A stretch of 53,276 bases of DNA from Ponticaulis sp. (GTDB lineage: Bacteria; Pseudomonadota; Alphaproteobacteria; Caulobacterales; Hyphomonadaceae), in NCBI GenBank assembly GCA_002701295.1, contig NZUJ01000082.1, forward strand, positions 1 through 53,276, written 5' to 3'. The notes under the pieces were generated by a model, which searched no databases, was not told the DNA's origin, and saw only the letters and a program-made list of their open reading frames with translations. Each line of letters starts with the position of its first letter. The first letter of the stretch is position 1. Below, in pieces: positions 43,600 to 51,374 of the stretch. Made by a program: the position numbers and the translations under genes.

Positions 43600-44508
43600 T
43601 CAGCCGGTTCGGGCTGCGCCATATTCGGCTTCAAGTGCCAACATGGTCCGTTTTCGTCTCACGCCCCAGTGATAATTATGTAGCCGACCATCCGAAGCCA
43701 AGGCCCGATGACAGGGAATAAACCAGCTAATCGGATTTGCGCCCACTGCAGTACCGGTCGCACGGGCAGCTTTTGTATTGCCGATCATGCTGGCAAGCTC
43801 ACCATAGGTGCGGGTTTCACCGACCGGAATTTCCAACAAAGCCCGCCAGACCTGCCGCCGAAACGGCGTTCCAAACAAAGCGACCGGCACTGTGGCGCTC
43901 GGTTCGAAGACTTTCTCAGCGAAAGCTTCTGCGGCGTGGTCATCGTGACGGATATCGGCATTTGGATAACGTGAAACCAGGTCAGCAAAGGCATCTGCTT
44001 CTGCGCGTCCGGTATGCTCGCCATCTCTCGCAACGATTTCAGGTCGCTCATCAATGAAGCCCAAAGCCGTGAGACCACGATCAGAAAACAGGAATACGCC
44101 CTTCCCGAAAGGTGTTGGGCCTTTACCAATCGTGAGTGTGACGTTCCGACCGCCTGATCCAGCCTCACCAGGCGTCAGAGCTTCATGTGCAATGAACAGG
44201 TCATGCAGACGCGATGGCCCGGAAGCCTCGACCTCAAAGCTGGCATCCAGAACACTGGCGCCTTCGCGGAGCAGTTCACCCGCTGCAGCGTGCGCATGAG
44301 CTGACACATATTGTTTCGGTGTCAGGCCGGCCCAGCGGGTGAATTCTCGTTGGAAGTGAAAGGGCGAGAGGCCGAACTCTTCAGCCATTTCATTGAGGGT
44401 TGGCCTTACCTTCCAGTTATCACCCAGAAAGCTAAGCACCTTTGCCATGCGGTCATAAGCAACACAGCGTTCATCGAGCGGGACATATCGTAAAGTATCT
44501 TGGGTCAT
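43600..44508 (-). CDS. Ada-like methyltransferase with AraC-type domain
   Basis: A 302-residue protein with an AraC-type DNA-binding domain (about 20-105) followed by an O6-methylguanine-DNA methyltransferase domain (about 125-298). The active-site motif is PCHR (265-268) with C266 as methyl acceptor; the RLHNYHWGVRRKRTML end is family-like. The N-terminal metal-binding domain of E. coli Ada, which senses methylphosphotriesters through a cysteine, is absent, so regulation of an ada response would differ. Confidence 0.9.
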   Translation of the reverse strand: MTQDTLRYVPLDERCVAYDRMAKVLSFLGDNWKVRPTLNEMAEEFGLSPFHFQREFTRWAGLTPKQYVSAHAHAAAGELLREGASVLDASFEVEASGPSRLHDLFIAHEALTPGEAGSGGRNVTLTIGKGPTPFGKGVFLFSDRGLTALGFIDERPEIVARDGEHTGRAEADAFADLVSRYPNADIRHDDHAAEAFAEKVFEPSATVPVALFGTPFRRQVWRALLEIPVGETRTYGELASMIGNTKAARATGTAVGANPISWFIPCHRALASDGRLHNYHWGVRRKRTMLALEAEYGAARTG

Positions 44509-44565
44509 ACATCCCTCATGCCATCAGAGCACCCGTGGTCTCCACCCGATTCTTGCCGGGCCAGA

Positions 44566-45066
44566 TCAGACAGGATCAGCAAAGCGTTCCATTCTGGCAT
44601 CACGTTGCGCGGCACGAATGGCGTCCGCCAGGCTCGCTCGTTCTTCAATTGTCAGAAATCGCCCGATCACATAGGCCTCTCGTTTATGAGCAAGCGTCAA
44701 CCAGCTATGCACAGTCAGCGGCTCCTTGAGCTCGACGCGCGTAAAGGCTGCAGGCAGTTCAATATTGGAGGCGTGCCCCTTCGGATTGACGTGATCAACC
44801 CGAACATGGTCCGCGGTAACGCGAACGCGAGTCCATTGGCGCTGATATTTGAAACAAAGCTTGAAAGCGATCCAGAGCCCGACGGCACCAATCGCGAGAA
44901 ACCCGACAATCGGAAACGCCCCAAGGCTGAGATACATCATCCCGGTAAAAAAGCTGAACGCTCCAAAGATCATCATGAAGATTATAAACCCGGGATGGCT
45001 CAGCGACTTGTTCGGTCTAAGCAGAGCATCAAGATAAACGGGTATCGTTTCGTCATATTCTGGCAT
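44566..45066 (-). CDS. DUF2244 family membrane protein
   Basis: A 166-residue protein of the DUF2244 family with two close transmembrane segments (about 25-47 and 50-70) and a C-terminal cytosolic part ending in EERASLADAIRAAQRDARM. Function is unknown. Divergence from nth is common in alphaproteobacteria. The Shine-Dalgarno is weak. Confidence 0.8.
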   Translation of the reverse strand: MPEYDETIPVYLDALLRPNKSLSHPGFIIFMMIFGAFSFFTGMMYLSLGAFPIVGFLAIGAVGLWIAFKLCFKYQRQWTRVRVTADHVRVDHVNPKGHASNIELPAAFTRVELKEPLTVHSWLTLAHKREAYVIGRFLTIEERASLADAIRAAQRDARMERFADPV

Positions 45067-45160
45067 CGGGTGTCTCTGTCCGGGCTTGTCTTGACGAGCA
45101 GTTTTCGGAATACCTTCCGACGACCTCCGCTTATATCAACGGAAGATTGACCGCCAGATT

Positions 45161-45901
45161 ATGCCAGCAGCTCCGCAAAAGAAAACGAAAAAACGCGTTT
45201 CCCGGCCTCGCCGGTTTACGAAGGACAAAGCCGCAGAGCTGTTCGCGATTCTCGCCGAGGATCGGCCCGACCCCAAAACCGAACTGGACTTCGTCAATCC
45301 TTACACCTTGGTCGTTGCCGTCGCCCTTTCTGCACAAGCGACTGATGTTGGGGTGAACAAAGCGACCAAAAACCTCTTCAAGATCGCAGACACGCCAGAA
45401 AAAATGCTGGCGCTTGGTGAGGCTGGGGTTTGTGAGCACATCAGGACGATTGGTCTGTGGCGGAATAAAGCCAAAAACGTCATCGCCCTTTCACAAATGA
45501 TCCTCGACGAATTTGACGGTGAAGTACCGCAAACACGAGAAGAGCTCGTCAAACTTCCTGGTGTAGGGCGGAAAACCGCCAATGTCGTATTGAATGAAGC
45601 CTTCGATCAGCCAACGATTGCTGTCGACACACACATATTCAGGGTCTCGAATCGGACTGGTCTTGCGCCAGGGAAAAATCCTGATCAGGTCGAAGACCAG
45701 CTTGAAGCAGTTGTACCAGACGAATATCGCAAAGGCGCGCACCACTGGCTTATCCTGCATGGACGCTATACCTGTCTAGCCCGCAAGCCAAAATGCTGGC
45801 TCTGCCCGATCATTCATTTGTGCAAATTCAAAGAGAAAACGCCAGATCCGGAAATCAAGCCCGCAACATCGTCACTTGGCCCTCGCCAGACACGAGGCTG
45901 A
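45161..45901 (+). CDS. nth: Endonuclease III
   Basis: Nth removes oxidised pyrimidines and cleaves the abasic strand. The 246-residue protein has the HhH motif LPGVGRKTANVV with catalytic K138, D156 in VDTHIFRV, and the 4Fe-4S ligands C205-x6-C212-x2-C215-x5-C221. A basic N-terminal extension of about 20 residues and a C-terminal tail of about 20 are normal in this group. Confidence 0.96.
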   Translation: MPAAPQKKTKKRVSRPRRFTKDKAAELFAILAEDRPDPKTELDFVNPYTLVVAVALSAQATDVGVNKATKNLFKIADTPEKMLALGEAGVCEHIRTIGLWRNKAKNVIALSQMILDEFDGEVPQTREELVKLPGVGRKTANVVLNEAFDQPTIAVDTHIFRVSNRTGLAPGKNPDQVEDQLEAVVPDEYRKGAHHWLILHGRYTCLARKPKCWLCPIIHLCKFKEKTPDPEIKPATSSLGPRQTRG

Positions 45902-45908
45902 TTTCAGG

Positions 45909-46277
45909 TCAGTTCGACTGCGAGATTGTCTTTTTGATCGCCTGACTGAGAATTGAATAGTCGTAAGGCTTAACGACAATCACCACGGAAGGATAAAGCT
46001 GAACAAGGTTTTCCGTCTTGTCATACCCTGTGATGAACAGAAACGGCACACCTCTTTCAACCAGTTTGTCAGCCACTTCCGTACTGGTCTGCCCACCCAG
46101 ATTGATGTCCAGCACAGCGAGATCAAATTGCGTTTCATCTATGAAACGTAGCGCCTGCTCGACATTGTCGGCGACAACAACACCCTCAGCACCGATTTCC
46201 AGAAGCAGAGCCTCGGTATCGAGCGCTATGACAGGGTTGTCTTCTAATAACAGCACTTTTCCGCTGCAGTGGCGCAC
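45909..46277 (-). CDS. Orphan single-domain response regulator
   Basis: A 122-residue receiver domain with no output domain: acidic pair E12-D13, phosphoacceptor D57 (VLDINLGG), and K103 in VVKPYDY. GTG start has AGG 8 bases upstream. Such stand-alone receivers relay or sequester phosphate. No kinase neighbours it; the only kinase in the window is 33 kb away. The 194-base region upstream holds an inverted repeat at 46351-46378. Confidence 0.87.
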   Translation of the reverse strand: MRHCSGKVLLLEDNPVIALDTEALLLEIGAEGVVVADNVEQALRFIDETQFDLAVLDINLGGQTSTEVADKLVERGVPFLFITGYDKTENLVQLYPSVVIVVKPYDYSILSQAIKKTISQSN

Positions 46278-46350
46278 AGTCTCTACCTTTTTTCAGAAAA
46301 TCGCCCTGCCACACACCAGGGAAAGAAGTGGAGCGTACGGCCCCGAAGCT

Positions 46351-46378
46351 TGCGTTGAAGATTTTTTCGATCAACGCA
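46351..46378. repeat. 8-bp inverted repeat upstream of the response regulator
   Basis: TGCGTTGA (46351-46358) is perfectly complementary to TCAACGCA (46371-46378), with a 12-base spacer rich in T. GATCAACGC recurs at 46403-46411 and GATCAAC at 46432-46438. It might be an operator or the end of a transcript. Otherwise nothing else was seen in 46278-46471. Confidence 0.4.
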
Positions 46379-46471
46379 GCTGAGTTGTTTCTTGAGGGTT
46401 AGGATCAACGCGCCAAGTTTGCGATAACATAGATCAACCAGACTGCTTTCAACCAGGCAGCTGCACCAAGT

Positions 46472-47347
46472 TCAGGCGTGCAGTTGTTTCAGGAGTTCTC
46501 GCGCAAACCTTTGTCCAAGATCACTCGACTGTTCGGGATAGAGATACGGTTCGATAAGCTCGAGCTCCATCAGCATGAGCTCACCTGTCGCCGCGCGGAC
46601 CATATCCACCCGTGCGAACAAGGGTTGGTCTGGCAGTGTACCAAGGACACGGGTCGCCGCCTTCACATCAGCCTTTTCCGGGGTGACCCGAGCTTCGCGA
46701 CCACCAAATGCGGCCTGGATACGATAGTCGCCAGCGCGCGGGGTCTTGATCAGCGTATGGGAAACGTCTCCACCAATCATGATAAAGCTAAACTCACCCT
46801 CAGTTTCGATCGACGGAATGAAGGGTTGGATCATCGTGGGGTGGGGAGAGTCGGGCGCGGGATCGCCCGGCTTCAGAATGAATTGATTAGCAGAGCTGGC
46901 GCTGACTTCTCGCTTCACGACCAGTTTGTCCGTTCCAAAAGCCTCAAAGGCAGATTCAAAATCGTCTGGATAAGGCCGATCTGACCAGATAGTTGGGATC
47001 GTGCGGATGCCAGACGCTTCCAGATCTCGCAAATATCGCTTCCGACAATTCCATCGGACCAGTTCAAGCGGATTGAATAACTGCGTTTTTGACGCGGCAA
47101 TCCTGGAGAGTGCAGATAAAAACTCGGCCAACCGATCGTGATAGTCCCATGTGGTACCAACAATAACTGCGTCAAATTCCGACCAGTTTGTAGATGGGTC
47201 ATCCCAGCTTACGGCAGTCAGAGCATGCCCGGCTTCAGTCAAACCGTCGCGTAAGCAATTGAGCTGCAGAGCATGTTCTGCCTGTTCGACAGTGTGGGTC
47301 GCTTCACCGCGAAAAAGCTCGCCAGAGGTCAGAAAAGCAATGGCCAT
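46472..47347 (-). CDS. ATP-grasp superfamily protein
   Basis: A 291-residue protein with the ATP-grasp look: DKLVVKREVSASSANQF for the nucleotide-binding lysines, SFIMIGGDVSHTLIKTPRAGDYRIQ and a metal-binding end LMLMELELIEPYLY. It is related to RimK/GshB-like carboxylate-amine ligases, but the substrate cannot be told. It is divergent from the adenosine kinase gene and upstream of the response regulator on the same strand. Confidence 0.75.
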   Translation of the reverse strand: MAIAFLTSGELFRGEATHTVEQAEHALQLNCLRDGLTEAGHALTAVSWDDPSTNWSEFDAVIVGTTWDYHDRLAEFLSALSRIAASKTQLFNPLELVRWNCRKRYLRDLEASGIRTIPTIWSDRPYPDDFESAFEAFGTDKLVVKREVSASSANQFILKPGDPAPDSPHPTMIQPFIPSIETEGEFSFIMIGGDVSHTLIKTPRAGDYRIQAAFGGREARVTPEKADVKAATRVLGTLPDQPLFARVDMVRAATGELMLMELELIEPYLYPEQSSDLGQRFARELLKQLHA

Positions 47348-47429
47348 GGTTTTCTAAACACAATCATGATAGCAGATTGAATCGTTTGGATAACGAACGA
47401 AAAGATAAAACAACCGAACAGGGCCTCTA

Positions 47430-48425
47430 ATGAGTGAAACCTACGATATCATCGGTGTAGGAAACGCGATTGTCGACATTATTGCATCAGTGCCCGACGG
47501 GTTTCTGATCGAACACGAGATCCGAAAAGGCGGCATGACGCTGGTCGAACAGTTCCAGGCAAATGATCTGGCGCGCGCCTTTGGTGCGAACGGTCGCCGC
47601 GTTTCAGGTGGCTCGGGTGCGAACACAATTGCAGGCATAGCGAGTTTCGGCGGGTCGACTGCTTATATCGGCAAGGTCGGAAACGATGCGCTTGGAAAAT
47701 TCTTCCGGAAAGATATGGAGCGTCACCAGATCTATTTCGAAACCCCCGCTCTTGAAGAAGGCCCCGGAACTGCCCGATGCATGATTGCCGTCACACCGGA
47801 TGGCGAACGGTCTATGAGCACCTATCTCGGCGCATCAACTGAGTTCACGACTGAAGATGTTGATGCTGAAGTCATCAAGGCTTCGAAGATTCTCTATCTG
47901 GAGGGCTACCTCTTCGACAAGGAAGCCGCCAAGGAAGCCTTTGTTCACGCCGCTGCGATCGCCCACAAGCACAACAAGAAGGTGGCTTTAACACTGTCTG
48001 ACAGTTTCTGTGTCGAGCGACATCGCGCGAGCTTCCGTCACCTTATCAAAAACCATGTGGACCTGTTGTTCGCCAACGAAGCCGAGCTGTTGTCGCTTTA
48101 CGAAACCACAGATTTCGACACTGCAATCAATTCATTGAGGCAGGATGCCTATGCAGCGGCGGTGACACGGTCTGCCAAAGGCTCTGTGGTCATTACACCG
48201 GGCGAAGTCATCAGCATGCCTGCGGAACCTGTTGCCAAAATCGTGGACGCCACGGGAGCCGGCGATCAATACGCGGCAGGTTTCCTGTTCGGATATGCAA
48301 AAAACCGCCGGATGCGTGATTGTGCCAAACTTGGTCACATTGCTGCCGCTGAGGTTATTGCTCATTACGGCCCACGACCGGAAGTCAGCTATCGCCAATT
48401 GGCTGTGAAAGCTGGTCTGCTCTAA
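47430..48425 (+). CDS. Adenosine kinase (PfkB family)
   Basis: A 331-residue ribokinase-family enzyme close to bacterial adenosine kinases. The N-terminal GVGNAIVDIIASV, GGSGANTIAGIASFGG and IGKVGNDALGKFF are present, and the catalytic DATGAGDQYAAGF is at 273-285 with base D279. It phosphorylates adenosine or a similar nucleoside to salvage purine; other sugar-like substrates remain possible. ATG follows AGGG. Confidence 0.88.
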   Translation: MSETYDIIGVGNAIVDIIASVPDGFLIEHEIRKGGMTLVEQFQANDLARAFGANGRRVSGGSGANTIAGIASFGGSTAYIGKVGNDALGKFFRKDMERHQIYFETPALEEGPGTARCMIAVTPDGERSMSTYLGASTEFTTEDVDAEVIKASKILYLEGYLFDKEAAKEAFVHAAAIAHKHNKKVALTLSDSFCVERHRASFRHLIKNHVDLLFANEAELLSLYETTDFDTAINSLRQDAYAAAVTRSAKGSVVITPGEVISMPAEPVAKIVDATGAGDQYAAGFLFGYAKNRRMRDCAKLGHIAAAEVIAHYGPRPEVSYRQLAVKAGLL

Positions 48426-48429
48426 GCAA

Positions 48430-49029
48430 TCAGACCCATTGGCGGCTGGTCAACGCATCTTCAACGAAATCCAGCCTGTCCTGACCGAAATACAATTCAC
48501 CTTCGACAAAGAATGTTGGCGCACCGAAAGCGCCACGTTCTATTGCGCTGGCGGTGTTCTGTTTCACGATCTCTTTGCTGGCATCTAATTCGGCAAGCTC
48601 AAACAAGGCATTTGCATCGAACCCTTCAGAGGTAAGAAGCGCTCTCGTCACGTCGGCCTTTTCAATGTTCTTAGGTTCACCCCACATGTGATGGAAGCAC
48701 GCCCGGATAAAGCGCTCGGAATCCGGTGTATCCAGAAGGCCCGCACACATGCGTAAGTGGGTGAGAGTGTTCAGCGGAAAATCGGGATTAAATGTCCAGG
48801 GTAGCCCAAAACGTTTAGCGTGACGGAGTGTATCGACGAAATAGAAATTCCGTTTCGCTGGAACTTCGCCTGGTGGCCGATTGCCATTGGCTTTCATGAT
48901 TTCGTACAGCCAGATGGGTCGATAGTCGATCGTACAGCCTGTTCGCTCTTGGACGCCCTGAAGTCTGTGAAACGCGAAGTACGACATCGGGCTCACAAAA
49001 TCGAAACAGAATTCTACAGTCGTCATCAT
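48430..49029 (-). CDS. 2-Hydroxychromene-2-carboxylate isomerase-like (kappa GST, DsbA fold)
   Basis: A 199-residue DsbA-fold protein of the HCCA isomerase/kappa glutathione-transferase family; FDFVSPMSYFAF with S13 in the place of the catalytic serine is typical, and the C-terminal GAFGAPTFFVEGELYFGQDRLDFV is diagnostic. It may isomerise aromatic intermediates or conjugate glutathione. GGAG precedes the ATGATG, so start 49026 is also possible. A MarR-type site lies 21 bases upstream. Confidence 0.87.
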   Translation of the reverse strand: MMTTVEFCFDFVSPMSYFAFHRLQGVQERTGCTIDYRPIWLYEIMKANGNRPPGEVPAKRNFYFVDTLRHAKRFGLPWTFNPDFPLNTLTHLRMCAGLLDTPDSERFIRACFHHMWGEPKNIEKADVTRALLTSEGFDANALFELAELDASKEIVKQNTASAIERGAFGAPTFFVEGELYFGQDRLDFVEDALTSRQWV

Positions 49030-49049
49030 AAATCTCCAATTTTATAAGT

Positions 49050-49059
49050 TGTATATACA
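49050..49059. promoter_or_regulatory. Possible MarR-type operator, TGTATATACA
   Basis: A perfect 10-bp palindrome lies 21 bases upstream of the kappa-GST-like start. Its TGT...ACA outer arms recall the palindrome at 49624-49639 over the MarR start. It could repress the isomerase gene (inference). Confidence 0.4.
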
Positions 49060-49132
49060 TCTATTGATATTTGCCAAGTCGGTTTAGAGGCGCATTTCTT
49101 ATATGTTATGTCATGTTTTATAGGAGCCTACC

Positions 49133-49503
49133 CTGAAGCCGGAACTCAAAGACGTCTCAGACGACGTGTTCGTGATGATCACTGAATTTCATCTTCAATA
49201 TAACTGCCAAGTTGGATTGGCTGTAGAAGATGACGGCCTGACCCTCATCGATACAGGTGGAACACGTTGGCTATACGAGCCACTGAAGGCAGCTCTTGAA
49301 TTTTTCGACCGATCGGTCTCTTCTATTGTGCTTCAAGCAGGCGCAGCCTGGAAACACTTTGAAACATGCCTCTGAGCAGGCTTATTCTCCGACACGGACG
49401 AATTTAAGATCGATCGGTTTTGAAAGGCGTTTCAGGATGTCTGAACGCAATTAAGCAGGCTGCGGAGTCGGGTCACATGACTGCACTGGAGCTTTCGGCG
49501 TAG
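49133..49503 (+). pseudogene. Decayed metallo-beta-lactamase-like gene
   Basis: The frame begins behind a good AGGAG (49122-49126), but its position is taken by CTG (49133). It reads like the first 45 residues of an MBL-fold hydrolase (VSDDVFVMI...GLAVEDDGLTLIDTG), then stops at TGA 49373 without any HxHxDH metal motif. In the same frame a protein-like segment AGLFSDTDEFKIDRF runs to a second TGA (49421); a -1 shift at about 49420 opens LKGVSGCLNAIKQ up to TAG 49503. Together this looks like a gene reduced by point mutation, frameshift and deletion. A short expressed peptide from GTG 49166 cannot be excluded. Confidence 0.55.
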
Positions 49504-49623
49504 CGGTTCATCCGTGGGGCGAAAGAATTTCTAGCGCGATAAGTCACAACACTATCGAGTCCGCTCTAACCTCTGACAGCTACGCGCCAACACTTGTTAA
49601 ACTTATCGCCGACTCAGTTTATA
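49504..49623. other. Intergenic tail upstream of the MarR gene
   Basis: These 120 bases between the decayed gene and the MarR operator hold an open frame (about GVAVHPWGERISS...) continuous with the MarR reading frame, but without a start codon or ribosome site. No terminator or RNA motif was recognised. Confidence 0.35.
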
Positions 49624-49639
49624 TATGTGATATGACATA
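49624..49639. promoter_or_regulatory. Palindrome over the MarR start codon (autoregulatory site)
   Basis: TATGTGATATGACATA is a 16-base near-palindrome with TATGT/ACATA arms; only one symmetric pair is unmatched. It covers the ATG at 49632. MarR dimers commonly bind such sites, and binding here would repress the marR gene itself (inference). Confidence 0.5.
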
Positions 49640-50105
49640 TTCTTCTAATAGATTTCGGCACGCCATTCTTGCTGCACAGAGAAGTGGACATCGCGTATTG
49701 GGGAACCTCTTAAAGCCTCACGGCCTGACACCCGCCTGGGCCGAAGTTCTTACGGTTCTGAACAACCAGGGTGCCCTGACGATCAGAGAGCTAAGCCGTT
49801 ATCTCATTTGCGAGGCCGATCATCCATCAAGACTGGTGTCGCGGATGGAAGCGAAAGGCTATCTCAAGCGAGAGACAAACCCGAATGACGGTCGCGCTTT
49901 TCTGATTTCACTCACCGAATCTGGCAAATCCGCAATGACAATTGTCGAAGGCGCAGAAGCCAGACTGGATCATTGGATCACCGGGCAGTTAACCACGGCT
50001 GAGCTTGATCAGATTTCTGATGTGTTTGAACAAATGCTTCGAAACACAAACGAAGGAAAAGCGCTGATACGCCGTTTTACATCAGACACCAACCCACACG
50101 TCTGA
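49632..50105 (+). CDS. MarR family transcriptional regulator
   Basis: A 157-residue winged-helix regulator of the MarR family; LTIRELSRYLICEADHPSRLVSRMEAKGYLKRE forms the recognition part and NPNDGRAFLISLT the wing. MarR proteins usually answer to small aromatic or oxidising molecules and control nearby detoxification genes. The divergent kappa-GST-like gene and the MBL relic are natural targets. ATG lies within a palindrome that may serve autoregulation, and no clear Shine-Dalgarno is visible. Confidence 0.9.
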   Translation: MTYSSNRFRHAILAAQRSGHRVLGNLLKPHGLTPAWAEVLTVLNNQGALTIRELSRYLICEADHPSRLVSRMEAKGYLKRETNPNDGRAFLISLTESGKSAMTIVEGAEARLDHWITGQLTTAELDQISDVFEQMLRNTNEGKALIRRFTSDTNPHV

Positions 50106-50131
50106 TCGGAGTTTGTGTTCAAGTTTGTAAT

Positions 50132-50146
50132 TGACAATCATTCTCA
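50132..50146 (+). promoter_or_regulatory. Fur box 1
   Basis: TGACAATCATTCTCA matches the 7-1-7 Fur consensus TGATAAT-N-ATTATCA at 12 of 14 defined positions. It lies about 80 bases before the PepSY-TM start and overlaps a TTGACA (50131-50136) that could be a -35 element. Fur is encoded at 30162. Confidence 0.7.
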
Positions 50147-50166
50147 AGAATATATCCGAATGAAAT

Positions 50167-50181
50167 TGAGAATGACTTTCA
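50167..50181 (+). promoter_or_regulatory. Fur box 2 (weaker)
   Basis: TGAGAATGACTTTCA keeps TGA-AAT and TCA of the same 7-1-7 pattern (11 of 14 defined positions). Paired boxes 35 bases apart are common at strongly iron-regulated promoters. Confidence 0.5.
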
Positions 50182-50225
50182 GCTTCCCCAACACAACGAG
50201 CTGACCCAAACCACGGAGTATATCC

Positions 50226-51368
50226 ATGTCTTTTCGGCGCATCCTGTTCTGGAGCCACCTCGCAGCAGGGTTAGTGGTTGGTGTGTTTGTCCTGATCATG
50301 TCGGTCACCGGCATTGCTCTGATGTACGAAAACTCCATCGTGCTGGCTGTTAACGACAGTGTAAAAGTGGAAGCGCCGGAGAATACTGCGCCGATGACAG
50401 CCGATGAACTGGCTCAAGCTCAAACCGTACTGGATGCAGGTGATCGCGGTGTTTCATTAAATTGGGATAACAGAGAAAACGCCCCGATTATGGTGCGCGC
50501 AGGGCGTTCAACGCCGATTTCCATAAGCCCGTATACCGCTGAAATAGTCGAAAACCCAAGCTGGGCCGTTGATGACGCATTCCACTTTCTGATGGAAATC
50601 CACCGTTGGCTTGCCGCCGAAGGCGAAGCGCGTTCCACCGCGCGTGCGATCACAGGTGCGGCCAACCTCGCATTTCTGTTTCTGCTTTTGTCAGGACTTT
50701 ATCTCTGGATTCCAAAAGCCTGGCGCTGGGTGTTTCTGAAGAACAATCTGTTCATGCGGAAAAGCTATCCGACCGGAAAGGCGCGCGATTTCAACTGGCA
50801 CCATGTCTTCAGTATCTGGGCATCTATTCCGTTGTTTTTCATTATAATTTCGGGCGTCATGATCTCCTATCCATGGGCAGGTCAACTGATTTACACGGTA
50901 TGGGGAGAAGAACGACCACAGCGCGGCGGACCATCAGGTGACGAAGTAACAGAAACTGTTGATCTGTCAGAACTCGCATCATTCCAGGATGGTTTCGAGG
51001 CTGTTCAGGCATTTGGCGATCGGAAATGGACCCGGATCACATTGAGCCTGCCATCAGATCCAGCTGCAACAACGCTGAGTTTCCAGCGCCATTATGGTGA
51101 TCGAATTATCCCGCAACAGCGCGTCTCGATGACCTATGACCGCGCCACACAAGAGATTGTCGACGTTCGGACCTATGCCGATAACTCTCCGGCAACAAAA
51201 ACCCGCATGTTCCTTCGGTTTGCCCATACGGGAGAACGGTTCGGACTTATCGGATCCACCATTGCCGGTCTTGCATCTCTGGCGGCGTGTTTCCTTGTCT
51301 ATACAGGCTTTGCGCTCTCGTATCGACGATTGATCCGGCCGTTGTTTCGCAAAAAACCAACAGCCTGA
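50226..51368 (+). CDS. PepSY-associated TM protein (iron-regulated type)
   Basis: A 380-residue inner-membrane protein of the PepSY_TM family with four membrane segments (about 10-35, 137-160, 195-220 and 335-360) and periplasmic PepSY-like domains between. Histidines in FHFLMEIHRWL and NWHHVFSIWAS are spaced like heme or metal ligands. Relatives (e.g. FsrB/PiuB-like) act with siderophore uptake, perhaps reducing ferric siderophores. Two Fur-like boxes upstream support iron regulation. No TonB receptor is in the window. Confidence 0.85.
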   Translation: MSFRRILFWSHLAAGLVVGVFVLIMSVTGIALMYENSIVLAVNDSVKVEAPENTAPMTADELAQAQTVLDAGDRGVSLNWDNRENAPIMVRAGRSTPISISPYTAEIVENPSWAVDDAFHFLMEIHRWLAAEGEARSTARAITGAANLAFLFLLLSGLYLWIPKAWRWVFLKNNLFMRKSYPTGKARDFNWHHVFSIWASIPLFFIIISGVMISYPWAGQLIYTVWGEERPQRGGPSGDEVTETVDLSELASFQDGFEAVQAFGDRKWTRITLSLPSDPAATTLSFQRHYGDRIIPQQRVSMTYDRATQEIVDVRTYADNSPATKTRMFLRFAHTGERFGLIGSTIAGLASLAACFLVYTGFALSYRRLIRPLFRKKPTA

Positions 51369-51374
51369 TCGGCG

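Noticed and set aside
46278-46471. A small RNA gene upstream of the response regulator
   Set aside because: Only an inverted repeat is visible, with no promoter or terminator pair to define a transcript.
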